In this document: positions 15,309 through 23,465 of the stretch, in pieces
Position numbering within the stretch: position 1 is the stretch's first letter
Layout: every line of letters starts with the position of its first letter
Assembly: GCA_024404875.1 (NCBI GenBank)
Contig: JAKSPK010000023.1
Span: 1-38,073 of the forward strand
Source: Oscillospiraceae bacterium
GTDB taxonomy: Bacteria; Bacillota; Clostridia; Oscillospirales; Ruminococcaceae
DNA length: 38,073 nucleotides
Direction of reading: 5' to 3'
Notes under the pieces: model-generated
Databases searched by the model: none
What the model was told of the DNA's origin: nothing
What the model saw: only the letters and a program-made list of their open reading frames with translations
Program-made: the position numbers and the translations under genes

Positions 15309-16192
15309 TCCGGCAGCCACTCAGCCGAATCTCTGCAGAACAGACTGCGGAAATCCGCGAGCTTCGGCTACGCATTGGTAAATGCGTACAGGCCGTCATG
15401 CCGAGCGGCGCGATGACCGTAACTAAGGACGGCACCCTCACTTCACTTTCTGCGGAAGGAATTCCTGTCAGCCGTCAGCTCATGGATACTGTGTTCCAGA
15501 ATCTCTGTTCGCATTCGCTCCATAGCTGGCAGCATGCGATCCGGCAGGGATTTGTCACAATACATGGCGGCAGCAGAGCAGGTATTTGCGGAACTGCCGT
15601 TATTCAGGACGGTCATCTCGAAAATGTTCGGCAGATCAGCAGCCTGAATATCCGTATCGCATCAGAGCGAATTGGATGCGCGGAAGAATTGCTCCGCAAT
15701 CCGGCCATCAATCCGGAACGCGGAGGACTGCTGATTGCTGGAGCACCTGCATCCGGAAAAACAACATTCCTGCGCGATATTTCACGAATTCTCGGTGCTT
15801 CGAAACCGGTCTCACTGCTCGATTCACGCGGTGAGCTTGCCGCAATGCAGAATGGGATGCCGCAGTTCGAGCTCGGAGCACAGACCGATATCCTCGACGG
15901 CTATCCAAAGGCGGAAGGTGTTGAGATCGCGGTGCGCGTCATGTCACCAGCGTTTCTGATTTGCGACGAGATCGGCTCAGATGCCGAAGCAGAGGCGCTG
16001 CTAGGCGCACTGCATACAGGGGTACATATCATTGCGTCTGCCCACGCGGGCAGTCTCGCCGTTCTCCGGCAGCGTCCTCAGATTAGCAAACTGATCGAAT
16101 CCGGCGCATTCCGTACAGTGGTTATGCTCGGATCGGGCGATCGATGCGGACAGGTACTCGAAACATCATCCTTGCGGGGATGTGCGGGATGA
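15305..16192 (+). CDS. spoIIIAA: Stage III sporulation protein AA (ATPase)
   Basis: This is the cytoplasmic ATPase of the mother-cell SpoIIIA complex, related to type II/IV secretion ATPases and proposed to power the feeding tube into the forespore. The family element EIRELRLRIGK is at about 14-24, the Walker A loop GAPASGKTTFL at about 146-156, and the Walker B-like LICDEIGSDAE at about 219-229. From the GTG at 15305 the protein has 295 residues and no convincing ribosome binding site; adding the 16 codons at 15258 by a frame shift gives about 311, close to the usual length near 307. The last four bases overlap spoIIIAB. Confidence 0.9.
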   Translation: MIRQPLSRISAEQTAEIRELRLRIGKCVQAVMPSGAMTVTKDGTLTSLSAEGIPVSRQLMDTVFQNLCSHSLHSWQHAIRQGFVTIHGGSRAGICGTAVIQDGHLENVRQISSLNIRIASERIGCAEELLRNPAINPERGGLLIAGAPASGKTTFLRDISRILGASKPVSLLDSRGELAAMQNGMPQFELGAQTDILDGYPKAEGVEIAVRVMSPAFLICDEIGSDAEAEALLGALHTGVHIIASAHAGSLAVLRQRPQISKLIESGAFRTVVMLGSGDRCGQVLETSSLRGCAG

Positions 16193-16680
16193 AGCTGCTT
16201 GGTGTGATGCTGATTCTCTGTGCAGGAACACTTTGCGGAAGTGCTGTCGCACGCAATCTTGCTGCATATCCCGCAAGGCTGCGGCTGCTGCGCCGAATGA
16301 TCACAATCATGATAACAGAGCTGCGGGGGACGCTTCCGCTGACTGCTGATCTCATCCGAAATACTGCTGCCATACCGGACTTTTCGCGGCTTTACTTTTT
16401 ACAGGCGGCAGCCGAAAATGCCGAGCAATTTCCGTCCTGCTGGCACGAAGGCGTTCGGAATGATCGCTCACTGACACCAGAGGAACATGCATTGCTCCTG
16501 ACTATCGGTGAAACACTCGGCTGCAGTACACTCGAAGGTCAGGTCGCGGCACTGGATCTATGTCTTGAACGACTCAGCACAATGGAGTCATTCGCCGAAA
16601 TTCGCTGCAGTAAAATGGCACCGCTATGCCGGAGCATCAGTGTTCTTGGTGCATTGTTTTTCTCTATCCTCCTGCTGTAA
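16189..16680 (+). CDS. spoIIIAB: Stage III sporulation protein AB
   Basis: This 163-residue membrane-anchored protein of the SpoIIIA complex is related to type II secretion GspF. The N-terminal segment LLGVMLILCAGTLCGSAVA (about 3-21) is a membrane anchor, followed by LRLLRRMITIMITELRG typical of the family, and a C-terminal hydrophobic end (LGALFFSILLL). The ATG at 16189 overlaps the spoIIIAA stop in ATGA and has GGGGA eight bases upstream. The length agrees with the usual 165-175 residues. Confidence 0.92.
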   Translation: MKLLGVMLILCAGTLCGSAVARNLAAYPARLRLLRRMITIMITELRGTLPLTADLIRNTAAIPDFSRLYFLQAAAENAEQFPSCWHEGVRNDRSLTPEEHALLLTIGETLGCSTLEGQVAALDLCLERLSTMESFAEIRCSKMAPLCRSISVLGALFFSILLL

Positions 16681-16704
16681 ATTTGCTGAAACGGAGCTGT
16701 TTAC

Positions 16705-16902
16705 ATGAACATCGACCTGATATTCAAGGTCGCCGGCATCGGCATTATCGTCGCGGTTTTGAATCTTGTCCTGAAACGCGCCGAACGCGAGGAGCAGGCG
16801 ATGCTCACAACACTCGCCGGACTGATTGTTGTGCTGATGCTGGTCATTTCGGAGATTCAAACGCTATTCGATACGGTCAAATCGGTATTCGGCTTATGGT
16901 AA
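16705..16902 (+). CDS. spoIIIAC: Stage III sporulation protein AC
   Basis: This 65-residue protein has two membrane helices, roughly 5-22 and 33-50, with the family loop KRAEREEQAML between them. SpoIIIAC and SpoIIIAD form the small membrane part of the mother-cell complex. It begins 24 bases after spoIIIAB with a weak GGAGC site, and its stop overlaps the spoIIIAD start. Confidence 0.92.
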   Translation: MNIDLIFKVAGIGIIVAVLNLVLKRAEREEQAMLTTLAGLIVVLMLVISEIQTLFDTVKSVFGLW

Positions 16903-17309
16903 CAGTATTGCAGATCGCAGGATTATCAGTCACGGCGGTTTTGATCGCAAAGCTGCTTCGCCGATATGCTGAGGAACAAGCTTTACTGCTGACATTGCTA
17001 GTATCTGTTGCACTGACGGCAACTGCGGTCACTGCCATGACACCGATTCTCAACGAAATCAACGATATGCTGATCGCCGGTGGGCTGTCACCAGATCAGA
17101 CTGTCTGCATCGCAAAATCTGCGGGTATTTGCATTGTTACACAGCTTGCTTCGGATATCTGCAGGGACGGCGGAGAATCTGCTGCATCATCCGCTGTCAT
17201 ATTGGCAGGAAAGATCGCGTTGATGCTGCTGGTAGTGCCGCTCCTGGAGCCGCTGCTGTCAATCATCAGGGAGGTACTGTCATGCGTTTCAGGATTCGGA
17301 GCATCATAA
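16896..17309 (+). CDS. spoIIIAD: Stage III sporulation protein AD
   Basis: This 137-residue membrane protein has three or four hydrophobic segments: about 1-18 (MVTVLQIAGLSVTAVLIA), 28-52, 66-90 and 104-125. The N-terminal third mirrors SpoIIIAC (LLRRYAEEQALLLTL), as is normal for this pair. The ATG at 16896 lies inside the end of spoIIIAC and has no clear ribosome binding site, so translation is probably coupled. The last 28 bases overlap spoIIIAE. Residue length is close to the typical 130. Confidence 0.9.
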   Translation: MVTVLQIAGLSVTAVLIAKLLRRYAEEQALLLTLLVSVALTATAVTAMTPILNEINDMLIAGGLSPDQTVCIAKSAGICIVTQLASDICRDGGESAASSAVILAGKIALMLLVVPLLEPLLSIIREVLSCVSGFGAS

Positions 17310-18406
17310 TGCTGTTACTAACAGTAATCGCATTGGCTACTGGAATTCCCTGCGCAGCGGAAAGCGATCCGGCTGAAAATCTGCGCAATGCAGCGAATGC
17401 CATTGAAATCCCGGAAGCGGCACAGCCATATCTGGCCGAGTCAGACCTTTCCGCTTCAAATCCGGATTCGCTGCTGACGATCTCGCCCTCTGAGATATTT
17501 CAAACCATTCTACATACGGCAGCAGATGAAGCCTCTGCCCCGCTTCGACTCTGTGGCACCCTGCTCGCACTGACCATCCTGACAACAGTTCTGAGCAGCC
17601 TGAATGACACGACAGCACATCCTTCGATGAAGTCGCTGTTCGATGCGATCGGAACGCTGCTCTGCATAACGACGGCGGCAGCTTCACTCTGCACCTGTCT
17701 TATCCGGACAGCCGATGCATTCCAGACGGGACGCGTATTCATGTGCAGCTATGTCCCTGTATTTGCGGCATTTATTGCGGCAGGCGGCTCTGTTGCTTGC
17801 GGCGCATCGTATCAGATCTTCGTTCTGTTCCTGACAGAGACCATCATGCAGATTGCAGGCAAGATCATGTTTCCGCTGCTGCAAATGGCCGCCGCACTCG
17901 GCATTGTGGATGCGGTCAATCCCAAACTTCATCTCGGCTGTTTCGTTTCCGGCATCCACAAAGGCGTGACATGGGTGCTCGGCTTTCTCATGGCTTTGTT
18001 TTCTGCTTTGCTCTCTGTCCGAAGTTTTGCAGCGTCAGCGGTAGATTCCCTCGCTGGAAAATCGCTGAAGCTCATCGCTTCCAGTGCTGTTCCTGTGATC
18101 GGCGGTGCGGTCTCTGATGCGTATGGCACGGTACAGGGAAGCATTCGTGTGCTGCGTAACGGCGTCGGCGGCATCGGGATTCTCGTCATTCTCTGGCTCG
18201 TGGTGCCGCCGATGCTCTCATTGATCCTCTATCGGATAGTCTGCTGGCTGATGCAGATCCTCGCAGAAACAGCGGGTGCATCTTCGATGTCAAGACTCTA
18301 TCAGAATATGCTGAATACTCTCTCAGCGGCCTTGGCGCTGCTGTTCTGTTTCGCAGTTATGCTTATCTTTTCCACCGCCATTATGCTGCTGCTGCTCGGA
18401 AACTAG
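17282..18406 (+). CDS. spoIIIAE: Stage III sporulation protein AE
   Basis: This 374-residue polytopic membrane protein belongs to the SpoIIIA channel. It opens with a signal-peptide-like segment (SIIMLLLTVIALATGIPCAA, about 7-26), followed by an extracytoplasmic part to about 90 and then six or so membrane helices. The GTLLCITTAAASLCTCLI and YVPVFAAFIAAGGSVACG segments are family-typical. AGGGAGG sits seven bases before the ATG at 17282. A longer frame to 17129 was rejected because it lies inside spoIIIAD. Confidence 0.92.
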   Translation: MRFRIRSIIMLLLTVIALATGIPCAAESDPAENLRNAANAIEIPEAAQPYLAESDLSASNPDSLLTISPSEIFQTILHTAADEASAPLRLCGTLLALTILTTVLSSLNDTTAHPSMKSLFDAIGTLLCITTAAASLCTCLIRTADAFQTGRVFMCSYVPVFAAFIAAGGSVACGASYQIFVLFLTETIMQIAGKIMFPLLQMAAALGIVDAVNPKLHLGCFVSGIHKGVTWVLGFLMALFSALLSVRSFAASAVDSLAGKSLKLIASSAVPVIGGAVSDAYGTVQGSIRVLRNGVGGIGILVILWLVVPPMLSLILYRIVCWLMQILAETAGASSMSRLYQNMLNTLSAALALLFCFAVMLIFSTAIMLLLLGN

Positions 18407-18880
18407 GTGATCCATACGGAAAATATACGCACAGCCGTGCTTGCTGCCTGCTTTACAGCAATCGGCCTGACCGCAGCGGAATACATTGTTCCGCTTGAGA
18501 AATTTGAAAAGCAGATCCGACTGATCTTTGCGGTTATTATGATGACGGTCATCCTCACGCCGCTAACCAAAATCCGCAGTGGCGACTTTTCAACCGATAT
18601 AGCGGAATCACATTGTTTTGCGGAGGATATCACTGAAAATGCCAAGAGAATGCAGGAACAGGCAGCATCAGAAAGCATCCGCACGGGACTGAATCATGCG
18701 CTGACCGAAAAAGAATCCGGCTGCACTGTAGAATCTGTCACCGTGCATATTTCGGAATCCGGCGGCATAGATATCATTGAGGTCAAAGTGACCGGCAATC
18801 TGCTGACCGGTACCGTCTGTCTGCGGGAATGGCTCGGAGAGTCTGTCACGATTACGGAGGGAGGCGAAATCGGTGCCTGA
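18407..18880 (+). CDS. spoIIIAF: Stage III sporulation protein AF
   Basis: This 157-residue protein has two N-terminal membrane segments (about 6-25 and 36-54) and a soluble C-terminal domain that belongs to the ring-forming family (EYIVPLEKFEKQIRLIFAVI is the conserved start). The GTG at 18407 directly follows the spoIIIAE stop with no intervening base and only a weak GGA site, so coupling is likely. Its last eight bases overlap spoIIIAG. Confidence 0.9.
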   Translation: MIHTENIRTAVLAACFTAIGLTAAEYIVPLEKFEKQIRLIFAVIMMTVILTPLTKIRSGDFSTDIAESHCFAEDITENAKRMQEQAASESIRTGLNHALTEKESGCTVESVTVHISESGGIDIIEVKVTGNLLTGTVCLREWLGESVTITEGGEIGA

Positions 18881-19421
18881 ATGGATAGAACGACTGCGTG
18901 AAAGATTCACCGGGGACAACAGTATCCGCATCATCGTCATGCTTGGTGCCGCCGGAATTGCGCTAATCCTGATTTCCGGGCTGCTGCCGAAGAAAAATGA
19001 TGTAGAAGAAAAACTGGAGTCAGTTCCGATCACCGAGGCCGTTTCCGATCCGGATATCTATCGCATCCAGCTTGAAGAACGGCTCACGGCGCTGCTCTCG
19101 CAGATGGAGGGCGTCGGAAAGGTCACAGTCATGGTGACGCTCGGCGGATCCTCTGAACACATTTTTGCGGAGGAAGTGAAGGTCTCCCGCAATCAGAACG
19201 GCGCACTGTCTGAGTCCGCGCCTGTTCTGACACGTTCCGGCAATGCGGAATCCGCGCTCATTGCCGAAACAAAGTATCCGGCGGTCTGCGGAACAGCGAT
19301 CCTGTGCAGCGGCGGCAGCCATGCAGCAGTCCGTGAGCGCATCACACAGGCTGCAGCAGCTCTGCTCGGCATCCCGGCCGCAAATATCTATGTCGGAAAA
19401 GCATCCGGCACTGTCAACTGA
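18873..19421 (+). CDS. spoIIIAG: Stage III sporulation protein AG
   Basis: This 182-residue protein has one membrane anchor (IIVMLGAAGIALILISGLL, about 20-38) and a soluble ring-building-motif domain (YRIQLEERLTALLSQMEGVG followed by VMVTLGG), related to EscJ/PrgK of type III secretion. SpoIIIAG forms a large ring in the intermembrane space. GTG at 18873 lies eight bases after GGGAGG. Its C-terminus (LLGIPAANIYVGK) agrees with the family. Confidence 0.93.
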   Translation: MPEWIERLRERFTGDNSIRIIVMLGAAGIALILISGLLPKKNDVEEKLESVPITEAVSDPDIYRIQLEERLTALLSQMEGVGKVTVMVTLGGSSEHIFAEEVKVSRNQNGALSESAPVLTRSGNAESALIAETKYPAVCGTAILCSGGSHAAVRERITQAAAALLGIPAANIYVGKASGTVN

Positions 19422-19437
19422 AAGGAGAACATATCCC

Positions 19438-20043
19438 ATGAAGAAGCCCAGCATGATCATCGGAAAAAAACAGCTCGTCCTGAGTGCTTTGACGCTGGTT
19501 CTCGGCGCCGCTGTCTATCTGAACTATGTCCTTGCAGGCGGAAACGGACTGATCCCAGCAGAATCGTTTCGGGAAAGCACAGAGCTAACCGCATCACCTG
19601 CATCCGCAGATGATCTGCTTGATTACGGCACCGCCGAAATGGTCAATGCCGTTCCGTCAAAGGCAGATTATTTTGCTCAGGCAAGGCTCGATAAGCAGAG
19701 CAGCCGCGATTACGCCGTGCAGACACTCCAAAGTATCATTGGCGGCGGTGACATCAGTAATGATGAAATGGTGACGAATGCAATCGACGCGGTCAGTCTT
19801 TCCAAGCAGATGAAAAGCGAAGCTGTCATTGAAAGCCTGATCCTCTCGCAAGGTTACAGTGATTGTGTCGTATATCTCGACAACGATACTGCAAAGGTTG
19901 TTGTTCAAAGTGACGGTCTCGATAATGCACAGGCGGCAGCAATCAAGGAGATCGTTCTGACGGAATCCGAGGTGCCGGCAGAGGGAATCCGGATCTTTGA
20001 GGTAGCTGCAGATGCGCCGGCGGATGCGATCCAAGCCGATTAA
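19438..20043 (+). CDS. spoIIIAH: Stage III sporulation protein AH
   Basis: This 201-residue mother-cell protein binds forespore SpoIIQ across the intermembrane space. It has an N-terminal anchor (QLVLSALTLVLGAAVYLNYV, about 12-31), a flexible Ser/Ala-rich linker, and the ring domain with AQARLDKQSSRDYAVQTLQ (about 80-98) and CVVYLDNDTAKVVV. AAAGGAG lies ten bases before the ATG at 19438. It closes the operon; the stretch from 20044 to 20180 has only an A/T palindrome. Confidence 0.93.
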   Translation: MKKPSMIIGKKQLVLSALTLVLGAAVYLNYVLAGGNGLIPAESFRESTELTASPASADDLLDYGTAEMVNAVPSKADYFAQARLDKQSSRDYAVQTLQSIIGGGDISNDEMVTNAIDAVSLSKQMKSEAVIESLILSQGYSDCVVYLDNDTAKVVVQSDGLDNAQAAAIKEIVLTESEVPAEGIRIFEVAADAPADAIQAD

Positions 20044-20148
20044 GTCAACAACGCAAAAAAACCGCATGACCGACATAGTTTCCTGCAACCTGTCAAATAG
20101 CATGAATGCATATTTGTATCTTCGGATCAATACGGTATTGCCATAAAT

Positions 20149-20172
20149 CAAAAAAAACTCAAAGTTTTTTGA
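20149..20172. repeat. A/T-rich palindrome after spoIIIAH
   Basis: TCAAAAAAACT pairs with AGTTTTTTGA (one bulged A) over a three-base loop. It may be a weak terminator for spoIIIA, but the stem has almost no GC. It lies just before the asp23 promoter. Confidence 0.4.
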
Positions 20173-20180
20173 AAAAAAGG

Positions 20181-20209
20181 TTGTACGAATTCGAAAAATA
20201 TGTTATAAT
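20181..20209 (+). promoter_or_regulatory. Sigma-A promoter of the asp23-nusB-recN operon
   Basis: TTGTAC, a 17-base spacer and TATAAT lie 91 bases before the asp23 ATG. No other good promoter is seen until after recN. Confidence 0.8.
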
Positions 20210-20225
20210 ATGATATGTATATGTA

Positions 20226-20263
20226 CAGACAGACGGCGGGCGTACTGCCGTCCGTCTGGTTTT
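20226..20263 (+). promoter_or_regulatory. Attenuator-like hairpin in the asp23-nusB leader
   Basis: CAGACAGACGGC (20226-20237) pairs with GCCGTCCGTCTG (20247-20258) with one A/C mismatch over a nine-base loop, followed by GTTTT. It starts about 15 bases after the expected transcription start, so it is in the leader and may partly terminate transcription. The U-tract is short. Confidence 0.55.
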
Positions 20264-20300
20264 CCGTATTCAGTATTCAGCGCAAGGAGGACTCTATATC

Positions 20301-20645
20301 ATGAGCAATGAATATCCGAAGAAAGCCTCAACAGCCGGAGATGTCCGGATTTCTGAAAATGTAATCCGTTCGATCGCTGCCGTTGCAGCAAAGGAAGTCG
20401 AGGGTGTTGCCGATCTCGCAGAGGGCAAGGCTTCCCTATTCAAGCCGTCCGCTTCCCCTGTTACGGTTCAGGTCGTCAATGATCTGGTCGAAATCACTGT
20501 CCGATTGATTCTCTTAAACGGCTTCCGCCTGACAATCGTTGCCGAACAAGTGCAGGAGAATATCAAGGAGAATGTGCAGAATATGACCGGCGTAATCGTT
20601 TCCAAGGTTCATGTGATCGCTTCCGATGTTTTGTTTGAAGATTAA
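20301..20645 (+). CDS. Asp23/Gls24 family protein
   Basis: This 114-residue soluble protein belongs to the alkaline-shock/Gls24 family. Visible are RISENVIRSIAAVAAKEVEGV (about 16-35, compare the family IA..A..V.GV), and a C-terminal VQENIKENVQNMTGV (about 84-98). These proteins associate with the membrane and envelope stress, but the version beside nusB in Clostridia has no proven function. AAGGAGG precedes the ATG. It is the first gene of a ten-gene transcript. Confidence 0.92.
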   Translation: MSNEYPKKASTAGDVRISENVIRSIAAVAAKEVEGVADLAEGKASLFKPSASPVTVQVVNDLVEITVRLILLNGFRLTIVAEQVQENIKENVQNMTGVIVSKVHVIASDVLFED

Positions 20646-20663
20646 TGCCGAAAGGATAAACAA

Positions 20664-21089
20664 ATGCCAGAATATACAAGACGGGAAATCCGTGACAGCG
20701 CAATGAAGCTGCTCTTTGAGACCACACTGCGCGATGATCCGATCGAAGAGCTTTACAAAATCGCTGAGGAGATCGAAGAGATTATTATCTGCAAACAGGT
20801 CAAAGAGCTTGTTGATGGGACACTTGCGCATCGAGATACACTTGATGCGGTCATCGAAAAGTTCAGTCCAAAACGTACAATTTCAAGAATCTCCAAGCTG
20901 ACAATTTCCATTCTTCGACTCGCAATATACGAGATCAATTACGATGATGGAACACCGACGAATGCTGCAATTTCCGAAGCCGTTTCGCTTGCCGAGACCT
21001 ATAGCTGTAGCAGCGATGATGTTCGATTCATCAATGGACTGCTCGGTGCCTATGCGCGTGACATTCAAAAAACGGATTCTGAAACATGA
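20664..21089 (+). CDS. nusB: Transcription antitermination factor NusB
   Basis: This 141-residue all-helical RNA-binding protein works with NusE on the boxA antitermination complex for rRNA operons. The family start TRREIRDSAMKLLFE (5-19), KRTISRISKLTISILRLAIYEI (about 70-91), and the C-terminal TNAAISEAVSLAETY and RFINGLLGAYARD are clear. AAAGGA lies before the ATG. The leader hairpin upstream of the operon and NusB being an antitermination factor make autoregulation thinkable. It overlaps the next gene in ATGA. Confidence 0.95.
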   Translation: MPEYTRREIRDSAMKLLFETTLRDDPIEELYKIAEEIEEIIICKQVKELVDGTLAHRDTLDAVIEKFSPKRTISRISKLTISILRLAIYEINYDDGTPTNAAISEAVSLAETYSCSSDDVRFINGLLGAYARDIQKTDSET

Positions 21090-22039
21090 AACTGCTCGGC
21101 ATCGACACATCAAATTACACAACATCCTGCGCGTGGTATGATACTGAAAGCGGCACCGTTCTGCAAAAGAAAAAGCTGCTGCCTGTTCCAGAAGGACAGG
21201 CAGGGCTACGTCAGAGCGATGCAGTCTTTCATCATACACGGCAGCTGCCGGAGCTGATCGCAGATCTGGCCGCTGAAACGGGCGGCAGTTTGCATCCGGA
21301 TGCGGTCGGCGTCTCTACTGCACCTCGCCCGGAAGATGGCTCCTATATGCCATGCTTTCTGGCTGGAAAAGCGGCGGCGTCAATTCTCGCCTCTGCACAG
21401 GGGATCCCCTGCTATCCGACATCGCATCAAATGGGACATATTCTCGCGGCGCTTTATTCTGCGAACTGCCTTTCGTGGATCAGAGCAGGTGCTCCGTCCT
21501 TTCTCGCATTCCATGTCAGCGGCGGAACGACTGATCTTGTCCGCTGTACGCCGGATCCTGACGAGATCCTGCACATAGAGCCGGTCGCATCCTCTCTCGA
21601 CCTCAAGGCCGGACAGGCCGTTGACCGCGTCGGATTGATGCTCGGACTCAGATTCCCCTGCGGCCCTGCACTCGAAGCACTCGCAACGCAAAGCAGCATA
21701 CAGGCGCATATGCAGGTGAAGCTGAAAAACGGCTGTTGTTCCCTTTCAGGCTTGCAGAATCAATGTGAAAAAATGGTGCGTGAAAACGCTGCAGCACCGG
21801 ATATTGCACGATACTGCCTCAATTCAGTTGCGGCAGTATTGACGGCCATGACAAAAGCATCTGCTGAAAAGGGAACCGCCGTGCTGTATGCAGGCGGTGT
21901 TCTCTCCGACCGGCTCATTCAGGATGAGCTGCGAAAGCTGCCACTGAAAACTGCTTTTGCAGAGCCAGCGTTTTCGTCAGATAATGCCGCGGGTATCGCG
22001 ATCTATGCTGCAAGGAGGGCTGAACAATGTCAATTTTAA
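21086..22039 (+). CDS. TsaD/Kae1-like peptidase M22 family paralogue
   Basis: This 317-residue protein belongs to the ASKHA fold family with TsaD, which makes the t6A modification of tRNA. It shows LGIDTSNYTTSCA (4-16), the metal-binding H114xxxH118 in SHQMGHILA, the nucleotide loop AFHVSGGTTDLV (141-152) and YAGGVLSDR near 271. It is shorter than true TsaD (about 335-340), and such paralogues recur beside nusB and xseA in Clostridia, so a separate tsaD is probably elsewhere. Its function is not established. It overlaps nusB by four and xseA by 13 bases. Confidence 0.85.
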   Translation: MKLLGIDTSNYTTSCAWYDTESGTVLQKKKLLPVPEGQAGLRQSDAVFHHTRQLPELIADLAAETGGSLHPDAVGVSTAPRPEDGSYMPCFLAGKAAASILASAQGIPCYPTSHQMGHILAALYSANCLSWIRAGAPSFLAFHVSGGTTDLVRCTPDPDEILHIEPVASSLDLKAGQAVDRVGLMLGLRFPCGPALEALATQSSIQAHMQVKLKNGCCSLSGLQNQCEKMVRENAAAPDIARYCLNSVAAVLTAMTKASAEKGTAVLYAGGVLSDRLIQDELRKLPLKTAFAEPAFSSDNAAGIAIYAARRAEQCQF

Positions 22040-23226
22040 CAGTCAGCCAGCTTAATCGCTATGTTGCTTTCCGCCTGCAGGAGGACAACAATCTGCGGAC
22101 GGTATTTGTTCGCGGGGAGATCGCAAACTTCACAAGAAATTTTCGCTCCGGCCACTGTTATTTTTCCGTGCGTGATGAGGAAGCATCCGTCAAGGCCGTG
22201 ATGTTTCGCTCGAATGCTGCACGGCTGCCCTTTGAGCCGCAAAACGGAATGCATATTTTATTGCAGGGATCTGTCACGCTCTATGAACGCGACGGCGCAT
22301 ATCAGATCAACGTCACTGATATGCAGCCGGATGGTGTCGGCGCACAGGCACTCGCCTTGCAGCAGCGCCGTGAACGGCTCGCCAAGCTCGGATATTTTTC
22401 ACAAGAGCGCAAGCGTCCGCTGCCGGAGATGCCGAAAAAAATCGGCATTGTGACTTCACGCAGCGGTGCCGCCTTGCAAGATATGCTTCAAATATTGCAG
22501 CGTCGTTATCCGCTCGGAACCGTTTGCATTTATCCGGCACTCGTACAAGGCGATGCAGCACCGCGCTCGATCTCCGTTGCATTAGAGACTGCCGGCACCG
22601 ATCAATGTGATATCATTCTCATGGGCAGAGGCGGCGGTTCAAATGAAGATCTCTCGGCATTCCAGTCTGAGGAGGTTGCAGCAGCGATCTTTTCCTCCCC
22701 TGTTCCGGTCATCAGCGCTGTTGGCCATGAGACCGATCACTGCATTGCGGATGAAGTTGCCGATCTACGAGCTCCGACTCCTTCCGCTGCAGCGGAGCTG
22801 GCCGTTCCGGATATGGACACAATGCGTGCATCTGTACAGGCTGCGGCGGATCGTTTGAACCGGGCGTTTTCAGCGGTTCTCGATAAAAAAACGCAGCAGC
22901 TCCACGATCGCAGGCAAATCCTCGCAAAATATGCGCCGGATGCCCGTCTGAATTTGTTGACCGCGGAGCTTTCCGCTGCATCGGATCGCCTGAATCGAAG
23001 CATTGCACATTTGATGATGGAGAAAGAACAGTCATTCGCGCTGCTGCTCAGTCGGCTGGAAAGTGTCAGTCCGGTCGCAATTCTTCAGCGCGGCTATGCA
23101 CTCGTTTATCATGAGGATGCACTAGTGCGTGAATCTTCCGACACAAAGCCCGGCGATATGCTGGATATTCAGCTTGCGCACGGTGTACTGACCGCTGAGG
23201 TCAGAGCGATCCGAAAGGAGAATTAA
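22027..23226 (+). CDS. xseA: Exodeoxyribonuclease VII large subunit
   Basis: This 399-residue subunit with XseB forms exonuclease VII, which degrades single-stranded DNA from both ends. The N-terminal OB-fold has VFVRGEIANFTRNFRSGHCYFSV (28-50, RGEI.NF core), followed by the catalytic domain with IGIVTSRSGAALQDMLQIL and GGGSNEDLSAF, SAVGHETD and DLRAPTPSAAAEL. The C-terminal half is a coiled coil ending in the RGYALV repeat. AAGGAGGG precedes the ATG inside the upstream gene. Length is slightly below the usual 400-450. Confidence 0.95.
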   Translation: MSILTVSQLNRYVAFRLQEDNNLRTVFVRGEIANFTRNFRSGHCYFSVRDEEASVKAVMFRSNAARLPFEPQNGMHILLQGSVTLYERDGAYQINVTDMQPDGVGAQALALQQRRERLAKLGYFSQERKRPLPEMPKKIGIVTSRSGAALQDMLQILQRRYPLGTVCIYPALVQGDAAPRSISVALETAGTDQCDIILMGRGGGSNEDLSAFQSEEVAAAIFSSPVPVISAVGHETDHCIADEVADLRAPTPSAAAELAVPDMDTMRASVQAAADRLNRAFSAVLDKKTQQLHDRRQILAKYAPDARLNLLTAELSAASDRLNRSIAHLMMEKEQSFALLLSRLESVSPVAILQRGYALVYHEDALVRESSDTKPGDMLDIQLAHGVLTAEVRAIRKEN

Positions 23227-23433
23227 ATGACATTTGAAGAGGGCATGAATCAGCTGCTTGCGATCACTGCAAAGCTCGAATCCGGCGGTCTCACGCTGGA
23301 GGAAGCTGTCTCACTCTACGGTGAAGGTGCAAAGCTCGCTGACGCGTGTAAAAAAGAACTCGATCAGGCAAAGCTGACTGTCAGCGAATACAATCAGCCG
23401 CAGTCCTGCACACAGACAGAAACAGAAAACTGA
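23227..23433 (+). CDS. xseB: Exodeoxyribonuclease VII small subunit
   Basis: This 68-residue helical subunit has the family core FEEGMNQLLAITAKLESG (3-20), LTLEEAVSLYGEGAKLADAC (22-41). The ATG follows the xseA stop with no gap; AAAGGAG lies at the end of xseA. It is followed after 32 bases by dxs with no room for an ispA gene. Confidence 0.95.
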   Translation: MTFEEGMNQLLAITAKLESGGLTLEEAVSLYGEGAKLADACKKELDQAKLTVSEYNQPQSCTQTETEN

Positions 23434-23465
23434 CAGGGCAGCGAATTGCTGTCCGGGAGATTAGA

